DNA of 64,000 nucleotides from an uncultured Eubacterium sp. (GTDB taxonomy: Bacteria > Bacillota > Clostridia > Peptostreptococcales > Anaerovoracaceae). The stretch lies in NCBI GenBank assembly GCA_900543485.1, contig UQRM01000010.1:15856-79855 (forward strand), in the 5' to 3' direction. Of the stretch, positions 1-7,650 are shown piece by piece. The position numbers were made by a program, and so were the translations under genes. Position 1 is the stretch's first letter; each line of letters begins with the position of its first letter. The notes beneath the pieces are model-generated. The model had not been told where the DNA came from. It worked only from the letters and a program-made list of their open reading frames with translations, and did not search any database.

Positions 1-779
1 ACGAACCGCCTGAAATGGATGATAACGCATTCGGATCAGGAGAAAAACTTGAAGACCTCATAGTAGTTGTTCCTGAAAGCGCCGAAGAAAATTATAAAGA
101 AAACAATGTTTTAGGAAGCTATATTCCTGAAACACCTACTGATGATACTCCGGAGTTCAGATTTGCTCTTTCCGTTCCGGAAATAGCCAGTGTAAATAAT
201 GGCACGAAGTCAGATATAGAAATGAGCGCTACGATTCCTGTCGGTGCGGTGCTTAATGCCGTAAGTAGCGATGAAGAAGTGGCTACCGCAAAAATAACTG
301 ATGAAGGGAAGCTGCAAGTGACAGGGGTTAGTGAAGGAACAGCTCATATCACAGTAACTATGACATTGAGCGGAACAGAGTTGATGAGCGATACAGTTAA
401 GGTTACTATCGAGCATGTACACGACATGGTAAAAACGGAGGCAAAGGATGCTGATTGTACCAATGAGGGGAATATCGCATACTGGCATTGTGAAAGCTGC
501 GGCAAGTATTTTGCAGATGAAAGTGGTACAAATGAAATAACATTAGAAAAAACTGTTGTCCCGGTTAAGGAACATAATTATGAAAATGGAATATGTACAG
601 TATGTGGAGATAAAGATCCAAATTATGTTCCTCCTGTAGATCCACAGAAGCCGCAGAAAGATACAAATGCTGCAACAGGTGATGACAGCAACATTGCTCT
701 TTTGGCAGGCCTTTTAGCACTTGCGGCAGCCGTAGCGACAGGGACTGTTGTTTACGGGAGAAAGAGAAGAGAACAATAG
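1..779 (+). CDS. 3' part of a cell-surface protein with Ig-like domain and C-terminal anchor (partial at left edge)
   Basis: The reading frame is open to the left edge, so the true start lies outside the window. The visible 254 residues hold a BIG2-like Ig fold (about residues 50-135). A Cys-rich segment follows, with two CxxC pairs (WHCESCGKYF and ICTVCGDKDP). The end has a Pro/Lys spacer, the motif ATGDDSNIAL, a hydrophobic helix and a basic tail (GRKRREQ). That end is typical of sortase-type or membrane anchoring. The same TGDxSN ending recurs in the surface proteins at 52.8, 58.7 and 60.5 kb, so this belongs to one protein family. Ligand and function are unknown. Confidence 0.8.
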   Translation, partial: EPPEMDDNAFGSGEKLEDLIVVVPESAEENYKENNVLGSYIPETPTDDTPEFRFALSVPEIASVNNGTKSDIEMSATIPVGAVLNAVSSDEEVATAKITDEGKLQVTGVSEGTAHITVTMTLSGTELMSDTVKVTIEHVHDMVKTEAKDADCTNEGNIAYWHCESCGKYFADESGTNEITLEKTVVPVKEHNYENGICTVCGDKDPNYVPPVDPQKPQKDTNAATGDDSNIALLAGLLALAAAVATGTVVYGRKRREQ

Positions 780-1000
780 TCTGTTGTACTAATTCAAAAG
801 AGAATGCGCTTTTTTGGCTGAATAGTTTTGGGTAATCAAAGTTTCTTGAGGCCTCTTCCAAAGAAGGCGACAGCAAAGCTCGGTTATCGCTTCATCAGAA
901 ATGCCAATAACAGAGGATTTTGCTTATCAATGGGCATAATTCCCGTTGTATTTCAAGCTCTTGCGATGGCGAAATAATAAAAAGTCAGTTCCAGCATATT

Positions 1001-1120
1001 GTTTTAGGCATATTTTGGACAGGTGACCGCTGATTTTATGCCAAAAGGGCGAGTATTTTATTGATTTTAGGCATTTTGCATTGTCTGCGAACATCATTTG
1101 ACCGTGATTTATGCCTATTG
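1001..1120 (+). repeat. Alternating GGCAT/ATGCC repeat, left copy
   Basis: Within the gene-free 780-1243 gap, four 5-bp boxes alternate in orientation: GGCAT at 1007, ATGCC at 1038, GGCAT at 1070 and ATGCC at 1111, so the spacings are 31, 32 and 41. Each sits in an AT-rich context (TTTTAGGCAT, TTTTATGCCAAAA). An inverted homologous copy with nearly the same spacing lies at 52230-52410. Adjacent boxes could pair as imperfect hairpins. The function is unknown. I see no coding potential in the remainder of the gap. Confidence 0.6.
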
Positions 1121-1243
1121 AGCATTGATAACAGACTCATTTTAGCAATTCTGCCGTGGCAGATCCTTAGGAGCAGTGCGTGCATCGGATGGAATGGATT
1201 TTAAAAAGCGCTCTGGGCTGATCCGGTCTTTCCTAAAAGGATT

Positions 1244-1276
1244 CGAAGCCTGTCACTTGTGATAGGCTTCGTTTTT
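1244..1276 (+). terminator. Rho-independent terminator (plus strand)
   Basis: 13-bp arms at 1244-1256 and 1259-1271 have one G-U mismatch and are followed by TTTTT. The right arm is the 3' end of rlmH itself. On the plus strand it would stop transcription arriving from the surface-protein side. The minus-strand U-run is weak. Confidence 0.75.
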
Positions 1277-1732
1277 CATTATCTTGAAAGCGCGGTATAT
1301 CTGCTCCAGCAGTATGACCCGCATCATCTGATGAGGGAAGGTCATGGCTGAGAAGGAAAGCTTCAGGTCAGCTCTGGCGCTGACTTCCCGGGACAGCCCC
1401 AGGGATCCGCCGATGACGAAGAGGACGCTGCTCTTTCCGGAGATCGTCAGCTTTTCCATGTGCTCTGCCAGCTTTTCCGAGGAAAAGGACTTGCCGTTGA
1501 TTTCCAACGACACCACATAATCGGAAGGGCGTATCTTTTCCAGTATGTCCCGGCCTTCAGCTGCCTTGACGGCCTCTTCGTCGGCTGCCGAAGGGTTGGC
1601 CCGCAGTGGGCTTTCTCTGATTTCAGTGATGTTGAGGCGGCAGAATCGCCCCAATCGCTTGGAGTATTCGTCAATGGCGTCACGCCAGTATTTTTCCTTG
1701 AGTTTTCCAACTGCCAGTACGGTTATATTCAC
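1253..1732 (-). CDS. rlmH: 23S rRNA (pseudouridine1915-N3)-methyltransferase
   Basis: RlmH is a small SPOUT-class enzyme that uses SAM to methylate N3 of pseudouridine 1915 in helix 69 of 23S rRNA, acting on the assembled 70S ribosome. The protein is 159 residues, the usual family length. It begins MNITVLAVGKLKEKYW and has the SAM-knot glycine motif FVIGGSLGLS near residues 105-114. The SxMTFPHQMMRVILLEQIYRAF signature follows, and it ends AYHK. It is read from the same strand as the metallo-hydrolase upstream with a 1-nt gap, so the two are almost certainly cotranscribed. The call is secure. Confidence 0.95.
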   Translation of the reverse strand: MNITVLAVGKLKEKYWRDAIDEYSKRLGRFCRLNITEIRESPLRANPSAADEEAVKAAEGRDILEKIRPSDYVVSLEINGKSFSSEKLAEHMEKLTISGKSSVLFVIGGSLGLSREVSARADLKLSFSAMTFPHQMMRVILLEQIYRAFKIMKNEAYHK

Positions 1733-1733
1733 A

Positions 1734-2528
1734 TCACACCTCGTATATGTAGCTCATGCAGTCTCTCATGGCGATACCCAGCTTCAGCTGGCCGCCGGGG
1801 ATTATATTTTTTTCCATCAGAGTATTTTTGACAGTCAGCATCGCTACCGCCGGATCGTTGTTCTCGTGGCTCAGATGCCCCAGCAGTATCTGACGCGGTT
1901 TGTCTATGGTCCTGGTCAGCCTGCACAGGCACTCTCCCGCGGAGACGTTGGACAGATGTCCCTTATCTCCAAGTATCCTGTGCTTCAGATGGTACGGATA
2001 TCTGCTCATCAGCAGTATTTCCTTTTCGTGGTTTGCCTCCAGCAGCAGCAGATCGGCGCCCACGATCTCGTCGAATATAGCTTCGGTGATGCAGCCTACG
2101 TCGGTGACAATGCTTATCTGTCTGTCTTCGCAGTATATGGAAAAGCCCACCGGGTCAGCCGCGTCATGAGGGATGGAGAAGGGACGTATCATGAAATCGT
2201 CTATGTAAAAGTCCTCTCCGGTTTGGAAAAAACGCTGCTGCTGAGGCGGCACCGGTTTCTTTATGCCTTCCCATGTAGCTTCGTTGGCGTATATGGAGAT
2301 CCCGGGAAGTTTTTTGGCAAGTACCGAGACACTCTTGACGTGGTCTATATGCTCATGGGTGATGAGCAGTGACTTCACGTGGCTCTCGGGCGTGTCAGTA
2401 GCCGTCAGACCCTCCAATATCTTTTTCCCGGATATTCCCGCGTCTACTAACAGGGCTGAGCGCTGGTTTTTTATCAGGTAACAGTTGCCGCTGCTTCCGC
2501 TGGCAAGTGAACAGAATTTCAATGGCAT
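1734..2528 (-). CDS. MBL-fold metallohydrolase (YycJ/WalJ-like)
   Basis: This is a 264-residue metallo-beta-lactamase-fold protein. The metal-binding motif HEHIDH appears near residue 57 (LLITHEHIDHVKS), and later aspartate/histidine ligands are present (VTDVGC, LEANHE, GHLSHEN). The N-terminal signature LASGSSGNCYLI is that of the YycJ/WalJ family, which in Bacillota is linked to cell-wall and DNA-repair phenotypes through a 5'-exonuclease-like activity. It precedes rlmH in an apparent two-gene operon. The family is clear; the exact substrate is not. Confidence 0.88.
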   Translation of the reverse strand: MPLKFCSLASGSSGNCYLIKNQRSALLVDAGISGKKILEGLTATDTPESHVKSLLITHEHIDHVKSVSVLAKKLPGISIYANEATWEGIKKPVPPQQQRFFQTGEDFYIDDFMIRPFSIPHDAADPVGFSIYCEDRQISIVTDVGCITEAIFDEIVGADLLLLEANHEKEILLMSRYPYHLKHRILGDKGHLSNVSAGECLCRLTRTIDKPRQILLGHLSHENNDPAVAMLTVKNTLMEKNIIPGGQLKLGIAMRDCMSYIYEV

Positions 2529-2690
2529 ATATCTTCAAGTCTCCTTTACCATATTAAGATACTCCAATGGACGAAAAAAGTCAATTTATACTACATATGG
2601 ATATTCAGAAGGATGTGGACAGCAGACGACTCATGTGATAAATTCTATAGAGAAAAGCGAAAAGAGACAGGAAAAAGGAGATGCGGCCCA

Positions 2691-3242
2691 ATGAAAAACG
2701 ACAGGATACTGAGGATATATACGGATGGCGGTTGCGCCGGTAACCAGAGCGATGAAAACCTGGGAGGCTGGGGCGCTATCATGGAATTCGCCGACGCCAG
2801 CAAGGAATTGTATGGGAGCTGTCCCAATACCACCAACAACAGGATGGAGATGACTGCCCTGCTGGAGGCTTTCAAGGCTATCAGGAAGGATGGCCAGCAG
2901 ATACAGGTCTTTTCTGACAGCAGCTATCTCATGGACTGCTTCCGCAAGAAGTGGTACGCCGGATGGCAGAAAAACGGATGGCTGACAGCGTCTAAGAAGC
3001 CTGTGGAGAATCAGGATCTGTGGAAACAATTGCTTCCCTATATAAAGAAGCACGATATATCCTTCTTTCGTGTCAAGGGCCATGTGAATCTGAACAGCAA
3101 ATCCGTGAATCTGGATAAGCTGTACGAAAAATTCGTTCAGTGGAACGGCGCGGAATTTTCATACGATGATTTCATCTATGTGACGGAAAAGAACAACAGG
3201 GCTGATGAGCTGGCCAACATGGGGATAGATCAGCTGCGTTGA
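2691..3242 (+). CDS. rnhA: Ribonuclease HI
   Basis: This enzyme cleaves the RNA strand of RNA-DNA hybrids. The four carboxylates of the active site are visible: D in IYTDGGCAGN, E in NRMEMTALLEA, D in VFSDSSYL and D in NRADELAN near the C-terminus. GGWGA follows the first strand, as in RnhA. A longer insert than in E. coli RnhA precedes the last motif. I chose ATG 2691 over the open frame upstream because AAGGAG lies about 10 nt before it and homology begins at IYTDGG. The protein is 183 residues. It is a single gene divergent from the hydrolase operon. Confidence 0.92.
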   Translation: MKNDRILRIYTDGGCAGNQSDENLGGWGAIMEFADASKELYGSCPNTTNNRMEMTALLEAFKAIRKDGQQIQVFSDSSYLMDCFRKKWYAGWQKNGWLTASKKPVENQDLWKQLLPYIKKHDISFFRVKGHVNLNSKSVNLDKLYEKFVQWNGAEFSYDDFIYVTEKNNRADELANMGIDQLR

Positions 3243-3254
3243 ATTTCCCGGTAA

Positions 3255-3482
3255 ATGATCTTAATAAAAACCTTCGCGGATGTATATGCTTACTATGTGG
3301 AAGATATCGCTTCGTGGGATCTGCCGGATGTCGGAAAGGCTTGCGGCTGACAGAAGATACCTGCTGACGAAGCGCTGCTTCCGACGGATGATAAAGCCAT
3401 CGGCTTCGTTCTCTGCGGAGGTTTTTTTGATGAGAAAATTTCTTCTTTTGGAAAATATAGTCGCGACTGCTTCCGGCTGTAA
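3255..3482 (+). other. Small ORF interrupted by one in-frame TGA (pseudogene or possible selenoprotein)
   Basis: From ATG 3255 a frame encodes 31 residues ending VGKACG. A TGA follows at 3348-3350, and the same frame continues for 43 more codons (QKIPADEALLPTDDKAIGFV and on) to TAA at 3480-3482. The amino-acid composition on both sides of the TGA looks protein-like. No strong ribosome binding site precedes the ATG. The frame lies between RNase HI and the GTG chosen for the phosphoesterase. A broken gene is the simplest reading. Selenocysteine in a C-G-U context is possible but I see no convincing SECIS hairpin. I do not recognise the family. Confidence 0.35.
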
Positions 3483-3537
3483 GGAGAGGGCAACGTCGCA
3501 GGAGCGCCCCGGCCTTGCTCCGGCCGGGAGGCGGGGC

Positions 3538-4839
3538 GTGACACAGGCATCGCTGCCGGCGCTGATATCGATGTTGATGATGGCTGCGATGCTGTTTGCC
3601 ATGGTTGTCGTATCGGCTGCGACGTCATGTTATGCCGGTGAAGCGGCGATAACGATATCGTCAGACAGGCAGACTGTGATCTCGCCGGGAGAGGCGGCTG
3701 ATACTGTGTACATAAGCTGGAAAGGCGAAAAAGACGGGCCGTCCTTCCTTCGGGTGAGTCAGAGCCGGAAAAGCCTGCCGAGAAGCCAGGCAATTGAAGG
3801 ACGCCGTGAGAGGGTCTTGGGCGGCGCTTATTTCAGATACACAGCGCAGCTGAAGGGACTGGAGCCGGGGGAGACCTATTATTATGAAATAGGAGACGGG
3901 ATGGTGTTCGATAAACCTTCTTCCTTTCGTACGCCTCAGGAATCAGGAGAAGGTACTTTCCTGTATCTGGGTGATGTGCAGTTTGATATTTCAATAGATG
4001 AATACCGGCGATGGGGTGAAGATATGGAAGATATATGGGCCCGTCATCCCGATCTGGATTGTGCCGTCATAGGCGGAGACATGGTCAATGTGCCGTGGCG
4101 ATTGGAGCAGTGGAACGGATTCCTGGAAAACTGCGATGTTTTCTCGTCGCTGCCGCTGATGACAGTCCCGGGGAATCACGAGGGCGTGAAAGGGAATATC
4201 ACTTACAGAAAGATATTCCCTGCACCGGACAACGGTCCGTTTATGTCCGGTCTGTCCGGAGAAGCTGCGTCAGCGGGGAATTTCTATTATTTCGACTGGG
4301 GATATTGCCGTTTTATCATGACCGACAGTTCCTTTCTGACAGACGCGAGAATGGAGAGCCTGGGACCGGAGGCGTGGGCGCGGGCGGAAAAAAAGGTGGA
4401 AGAGTGGCTGGCGGAAGCCTTGGAGGGGAGCGACAAAACGTGGAATATCGTTGTTACCCATCATCCTCCTTACGGGATGCATGATAAGGCCACTGTTTCT
4501 CCGGAGTTGAGAAAGCTGTGGGTGCCGATAATGGAGGAATACGGAGCTGATCTGGTGCTATGTGGTCATCAGCACATGTATATGAGGACGGAGCGCATAA
4601 ACGGCATACTTTACGTGATGGGCAATTCAGGGCAGCGGAAGAGCGGTTTTTTCAACGGCAGTGATGTGCCGCGCTACAGCGCCTCCGTCTACGGCGAAGG
4701 GATGAGTTATCAGATAATAAAGGCAGGGTGGAAGGAGCTGCGGATAACAGCATACAATGAAAAAGGCCTCATCGTCGATGAGGCTCTGCTTGAAAAAAAT
4801 ATTTTCTTACATATTCTCGAATTTTTTGGTAGCCACTAG
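3538..4839 (+). CDS. Secreted metallophosphoesterase (purple acid phosphatase-like)
   Basis: An N-terminal hydrophobic signal or anchor segment (about residues 10-28) precedes a purple-acid-phosphatase-type beta domain (about 33-125, with ETYYYEIGDG). The calcineurin-like domain shows the metal motifs in order: LGDVQ near 146, GGDM near 180, GNHE near 212, THHPP near 307 and GHQH near 343. It likely hydrolyses phosphoesters outside the cell. I prefer GTG 3538, which has GGGAGG just upstream and gives a clean signal peptide. ATG 3430 also has GGAGG but adds an unlikely hydrophilic leader. The 3' end overlaps the convergent ArsR gene by 33 bp. Confidence 0.82.
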   Translation: MTQASLPALISMLMMAAMLFAMVVVSAATSCYAGEAAITISSDRQTVISPGEAADTVYISWKGEKDGPSFLRVSQSRKSLPRSQAIEGRRERVLGGAYFRYTAQLKGLEPGETYYYEIGDGMVFDKPSSFRTPQESGEGTFLYLGDVQFDISIDEYRRWGEDMEDIWARHPDLDCAVIGGDMVNVPWRLEQWNGFLENCDVFSSLPLMTVPGNHEGVKGNITYRKIFPAPDNGPFMSGLSGEAASAGNFYYFDWGYCRFIMTDSSFLTDARMESLGPEAWARAEKKVEEWLAEALEGSDKTWNIVVTHHPPYGMHDKATVSPELRKLWVPIMEEYGADLVLCGHQHMYMRTERINGILYVMGNSGQRKSGFFNGSDVPRYSASVYGEGMSYQIIKAGWKELRITAYNEKGLIVDEALLEKNIFLHILEFFGSH

Positions 4840-5130
4840 ATAATCGTTTAGCGTACCCAGGTGGACGTAGTAATAGGAATATCTGTCTTCCTTCTTTACC
4901 TGCAGCAGGCCGGCATCTTTGAGCTTCTTCACATGCTGTGAGATGGTAGCCTGAGAGTAGTCGAAATGACCCACCAGATCCTTGTTACAGATGCGCTCGC
5001 GTTTCTTGTTGGCTTCCATGATGTATCTGAATATCTTTATTCTGGCGGGATGCGCCAGAGCGTCTGAAATCTTTGCTATAAGCAGGATATCCCCTTCCTG
5101 CATTTCGTCGATTTCCTTCCTCAATCTCAT
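4807..5130 (-). CDS. ArsR-family winged-helix transcriptional regulator
   Basis: This is a 107-residue protein with the ArsR/SmtB fold. SDALAHPARIKIFRYI forms the first helices. The recognition helix is within SQATISQHVKKLKDAGLL, and the beta-wing is RYSYYYV. No cysteine-rich metal-sensing motif such as ELCVCDL is evident, so the inducer is unknown. It is read on the same strand as metY, about 107 bp downstream of it, and has its own strong promoter with a palindrome on the -10. Autoregulation is therefore likely. It overlaps the end of the phosphoesterase gene tail to tail. Confidence 0.88.
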   Translation of the reverse strand: MRLRKEIDEMQEGDILLIAKISDALAHPARIKIFRYIMEANKKRERICNKDLVGHFDYSQATISQHVKKLKDAGLLQVKKEDRYSYYYVHLGTLNDYLVATKKFENM

Positions 5131-5173
5131 ATACTGTTACTTCTCCTGTTTGATATATTTCACTTAGTCAACA

Positions 5174-5207
5174 ATACTAGTATACTTATGAGGAAAAACT
5201 CTGTCAA
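5174..5207 (-). promoter_or_regulatory. Promoter and operator-like palindrome for the ArsR gene
   Basis: On the minus strand, TTGACA (5202-5207) and TATACT (5179-5184) are 17 bp apart, a near-consensus sigma-A promoter. The perfect 10-bp palindrome ATACTAGTAT (5174-5183) overlaps the -10 box, a common place for an ArsR-type repressor to bind. Confidence 0.7.
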
Positions 5208-5237
5208 TATTTGATTTTTGTTGACACCGGCAACTTT

Positions 5238-6539
5238 TTATTGATATCGTCGGCTGTCGATGGCGGCAAAGCCTTTCTCCAGGTCGGCGATAATATCGGC
5301 GATATGTTCCGTCCCGATCGAGAGGCGCACGGTATTCGGTTTTATGCCTTGTGCTTCCAGCTCTTCCTCTGTACACTGGCTATGTGTCGTAGTCGCAGGG
5401 TGTATCACAAGGGACTTCATATCGGCTACATTTGCCAGCAGCGAGAACAGCTGCAGAGCATCGATGAAATCCTTGGTATCCTGAAGATCACCTTTTATGT
5501 CGAAGGTGAAGATCGAGCCGCCTCCGTCAGGGAAATACTTGTTATACAGCCTTCTTTGAGATTCACTGTTTGATACCGACGGATGGTGTACGGCTTCTAC
5601 CTGAGGATGGCTCTTGAGAAAATCGATGACGGCCAGCGCGTTGGATACGTGACGTTCTACCCGAAGAGACAGGGTCTCCAGCCCTTGCAGGAACATGAAC
5701 GCGTGGAAGGGAGAGATCGCCGCTCCGGTATCTCTTAGCAGCACAGCCCGGACCCTGGTGACGAAGGCCGCGCTGCCGGCTGCTTCGGTGAACCTGATGC
5801 CATGATAGCCTGGGTCGGGTTCTGAAAGAGTTGGGAATTTTCCCGGAATATCCCAATCGAACGAACCTCCGTCAACGATGACTCCGCCCAGCGATGTGCC
5901 GTGGCCGCCAATGAACTTAGTGGCCGAGTGGATGACGATGTCGGCGCCATATTCGAAAGGCCTTACAAGGTATGGCGTGGCGAAGGTGTTGTCTATGATG
6001 AGAGGTATGCCGTGGGAATGGGCTATATCCGCCAGTGTTCTGATATCGGTCACATCAGAATGAGGATTGCCTAAAGTTTCGGCAAACAGAAGCTTTGTTT
6101 CATCTTTGATGGCTCTTTCCACAGCGTCAAAATCAGAGATATCGACAAAGGTGGTGGATATCCCGTATTGTGGCAGCGTGTTGGCCAGTAGATTGTACGT
6201 GCCGCCGTATATGTTGCCTGCGGAGACTATGTGATCTCCGTTGCAGGCGATGTTCTGGAAAGAATATGAAAGAGCTGCCGCTCCTGAGGCCACGGCCAGC
6301 GCAGCGGCGCCGCCTTCCAGTACAGCCATTCTTTTTTCGAAAACTTCCTGGGTGGGATTTGTCAGGCGGCCGTATATGTTTCCGGGTTCGCGCAGTCCGA
6401 ACCTGGCGGCTGCATGGTCACAGTCGTCGAATACAAAAGATGTCGTCTGATATATGGGAACGGCTCTGGCGCCTGTGGATGGGTCAGGGGTTTCCTGACC
6501 TGAATGCAGCTGGAGTGTCTCGAAGCGATAACTTTTCAT
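5238..6539 (-). CDS. metY: O-acetylhomoserine sulfhydrylase / aminocarboxypropyltransferase
   Basis: This PLP enzyme makes homocysteine (or methionine) from O-acetylhomoserine and sulfide (or methanethiol), in the direct sulfhydrylation route. At 433 residues it has the length of MetY rather than the shorter MetB. Motifs seen are [11 protein letters not shown] for phosphate binding, DNTFATPYL and the PLP lysine in [12 protein letters not shown]. The C-terminus has [13 protein letters not shown] ribosome binding site AAAGGGG lies about 13 nt upstream of the ATG. The promoter carries an operator-like repeat, and the Rrf2 regulator gene lies upstream on the same strand, consistent with sulfur-responsive control. 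Confidence 0.93.
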   Translation of the reverse strand: MKSYRFETLQLHSGQETPDPSTGARAVPIYQTTSFVFDDCDHAAARFGLREPGNIYGRLTNPTQEVFEKRMAVLEGGAAALAVASGAAALSYSFQNIACNGDHIVSAGNIYGGTYNLLANTLPQYGISTTFVDISDFDAVERAIKDETKLLFAETLGNPHSDVTDIRTLADIAHSHGIPLIIDNTFATPYLVRPFEYGADIVIHSATKFIGGHGTSLGGVIVDGGSFDWDIPGKFPTLSEPDPGYHGIRFTEAAGSAAFVTRVRAVLLRDTGAAISPFHAFMFLQGLETLSLRVERHVSNALAVIDFLKSHPQVEAVHHPSVSNSESQRRLYNKYFPDGGGSIFTFDIKGDLQDTKDFIDALQLFSLLANVADMKSLVIHPATTTHSQCTEEELEAQGIKPNTVRLSIGTEHIADIIADLEKGFAAIDSRRYQ

Positions 6540-6564
6540 GATCTATATACATCCCCTTTCTGAT

Positions 6565-6619
6565 TACCTATTGAATAGATAGGTATATGAATGATACCAT
6601 CTCGACTTGTTCTAGTCAA
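6565..6619 (-). promoter_or_regulatory. metY promoter with downstream inverted repeat
   Basis: On the minus strand, TTGACT (6614-6619) and TATCAT (6591-6596) are spaced 17 bp. Just downstream of the -10, 7-bp arms TACCTAT (6565-6571) and ATAGGTA (6579-6585) form an inverted repeat with a 7-bp centre. This position would block initiation if bound. The neighbouring Rrf2-family protein is the natural candidate. Confidence 0.7.
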
Positions 6620-6712
6620 TACAGTTGGCGGAAAATTTACGTCTGGTGAGAAATCATGCGGTACGGCCGGAGCTGCGACATCCGGCATGCAGACGTTGAG
6701 ACGTTGACAGCG

Positions 6713-7159
6713 TCATGGCTGACGGTCATTTGTATCCTGCTTCGGAAGGGAAATGTTGCCGTTGGCAAGGTCTTCCAGCGTGATCCCCTCCAGGTATTTG
6801 TCGACTATCCTGTCAAGTTCCCGCCATACGGGAAGAGTCGGGCAGTCATCGGCTCTGTCACATTGGATCGATCCGGGTTTCAGACAGGCTACGGGAGCCA
6901 GAGATCCTTCTGTAAGTTTCAGTATACTTCCTATAGTATACGATGAAGGCTCAGCAGAAAGCTTGTAACCGCCGCCTTTGCCTCGGAGGCCGATCACCAT
7001 TCTGTTTTTTACGAGAACCTTGATTATGGATTCCAGATATTTTTCAGAAATGTTCTGATCACACGCTATATCCTTGAGAGGGATATATTTACCACTGTCA
7101 TCTGATGCCAGTGCGACCATTACCCGCAGCGCGTAGCGGCCTTTTGTGGATATCATCAT
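6713..7159 (-). CDS. Rrf2-family transcriptional regulator (IscR/CymR-like)
   Basis: This is a 148-residue winged-helix regulator. It begins MMISTKGRYALRVMVALA and has the recognition segment SEKYLESIIKVL and the wing RGKGGGYKL. Three cysteines in the family's cluster region (ACLKPG, IQCDRA, DDCPTL) give C-x7-C-x5-C. Fe-S sensing as in IscR is therefore possible, whereas CymR lacks these cysteines and senses through CysK. GGAGG precedes the double ATG. On the minus strand a TATAAT occurs about 120 nt upstream (plus-strand ATTATA near 7277-7284) with a weak -35. Adjacency to metY suggests control of sulfur or Fe-S metabolism. Confidence 0.88.
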   Translation of the reverse strand: MMISTKGRYALRVMVALASDDSGKYIPLKDIACDQNISEKYLESIIKVLVKNRMVIGLRGKGGGYKLSAEPSSYTIGSILKLTEGSLAPVACLKPGSIQCDRADDCPTLPVWRELDRIVDKYLEGITLEDLANGNISLPKQDTNDRQP

Positions 7160-7401
7160 AAGGTCAACCTCCTTTCATTGATTTATCGCGCGAAGCACGA
7201 TGTCCGGATGCCCCAGAGCTGTTTACGGGCGGCGCGGAAGGGCGTACCCTGTCATCGGGCTCCTGCTTCATAGTCATATTATACACATAAGGGACACATT
7301 TAAAAAGCAAAAAGTGTAAAACAATGCATATTGACAATAGGCGTTGCCTTGGAGTGACAGCGTTGTATCGATGAGATTACGCTTTGCAGGCTTCGAACAG
7401 T

Positions 7402-7424
7402 AAAAAAGAGCCGTCGCAGGCTCT
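7402..7424 (-). terminator. Rho-independent terminator (minus strand)
   Basis: On the minus strand, AGAGCC-TGCGAC-GGCTCT is followed by TTTTTT. It would end transcripts from the GH3 gene or from a separate RNA arising in 7430-7650. Confidence 0.75.
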
Positions 7425-7472
7425 CTTTTACTGTCGTTATCATTATTATCATTTACTAGGAGGTGTAATCCT

Positions 7473-7609
7473 AAAATTGAGAAGGGGCTGCTGTGTTTTA
7501 GGGATTGAGAAGAAGAAGTGTTTATTTTTTTTAAAGCAAGCCCCTTCTGTAATTTTGCTCAGCAATGTATTTTCTTGCTGTGGCTATATAGTAGCAAGAA
7601 AATATGCTG
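7473..7609. other. Multi-hairpin intergenic segment, function unknown
   Basis: The 490-bp gap between the Rrf2 and GH3 genes contains nested inverted repeats. Arms at 7480-7489 and 7539-7548 (10 bp) extend with AAAATT (7473-7478) and AATTTT (7551-7556). A second pair, 7568-7579 and 7593-7604 (12 bp perfect), extends with CAGCA (7560-7564) and TGCTG (7605-7609). A short open frame covers the region, but its start is unsupported and it has the look of a shadow. With the terminator at 7402-7424, a minus-strand structured RNA or long 3' UTR is possible; a decayed mobile element is the alternative. Confidence 0.4.
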
Positions 7610-7650
7610 TTTTTAGGGTGCTATTGTGAAGACTTGTTGAAAAAAACATG

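Noticed and set aside
1001-1120. CRISPR array
   Set aside because: The boxes alternate in orientation and are only 5 bp with no repeat of 20 bp or more; no cas gene is nearby.
3430-3537. ATG 3430 as the phosphoesterase start
   Set aside because: It has GGAGG but would add 36 hydrophilic residues before the signal peptide and overlap the upstream ORF. GTG 3538 has its own GGGAGG and a clean signal sequence. Still possible.
7384-7629. Short open frame of 81 codons across the structured gap
   Set aside because: The start has no ribosome site, the translation is odd, and it follows inverted repeats rather than codon constraints.
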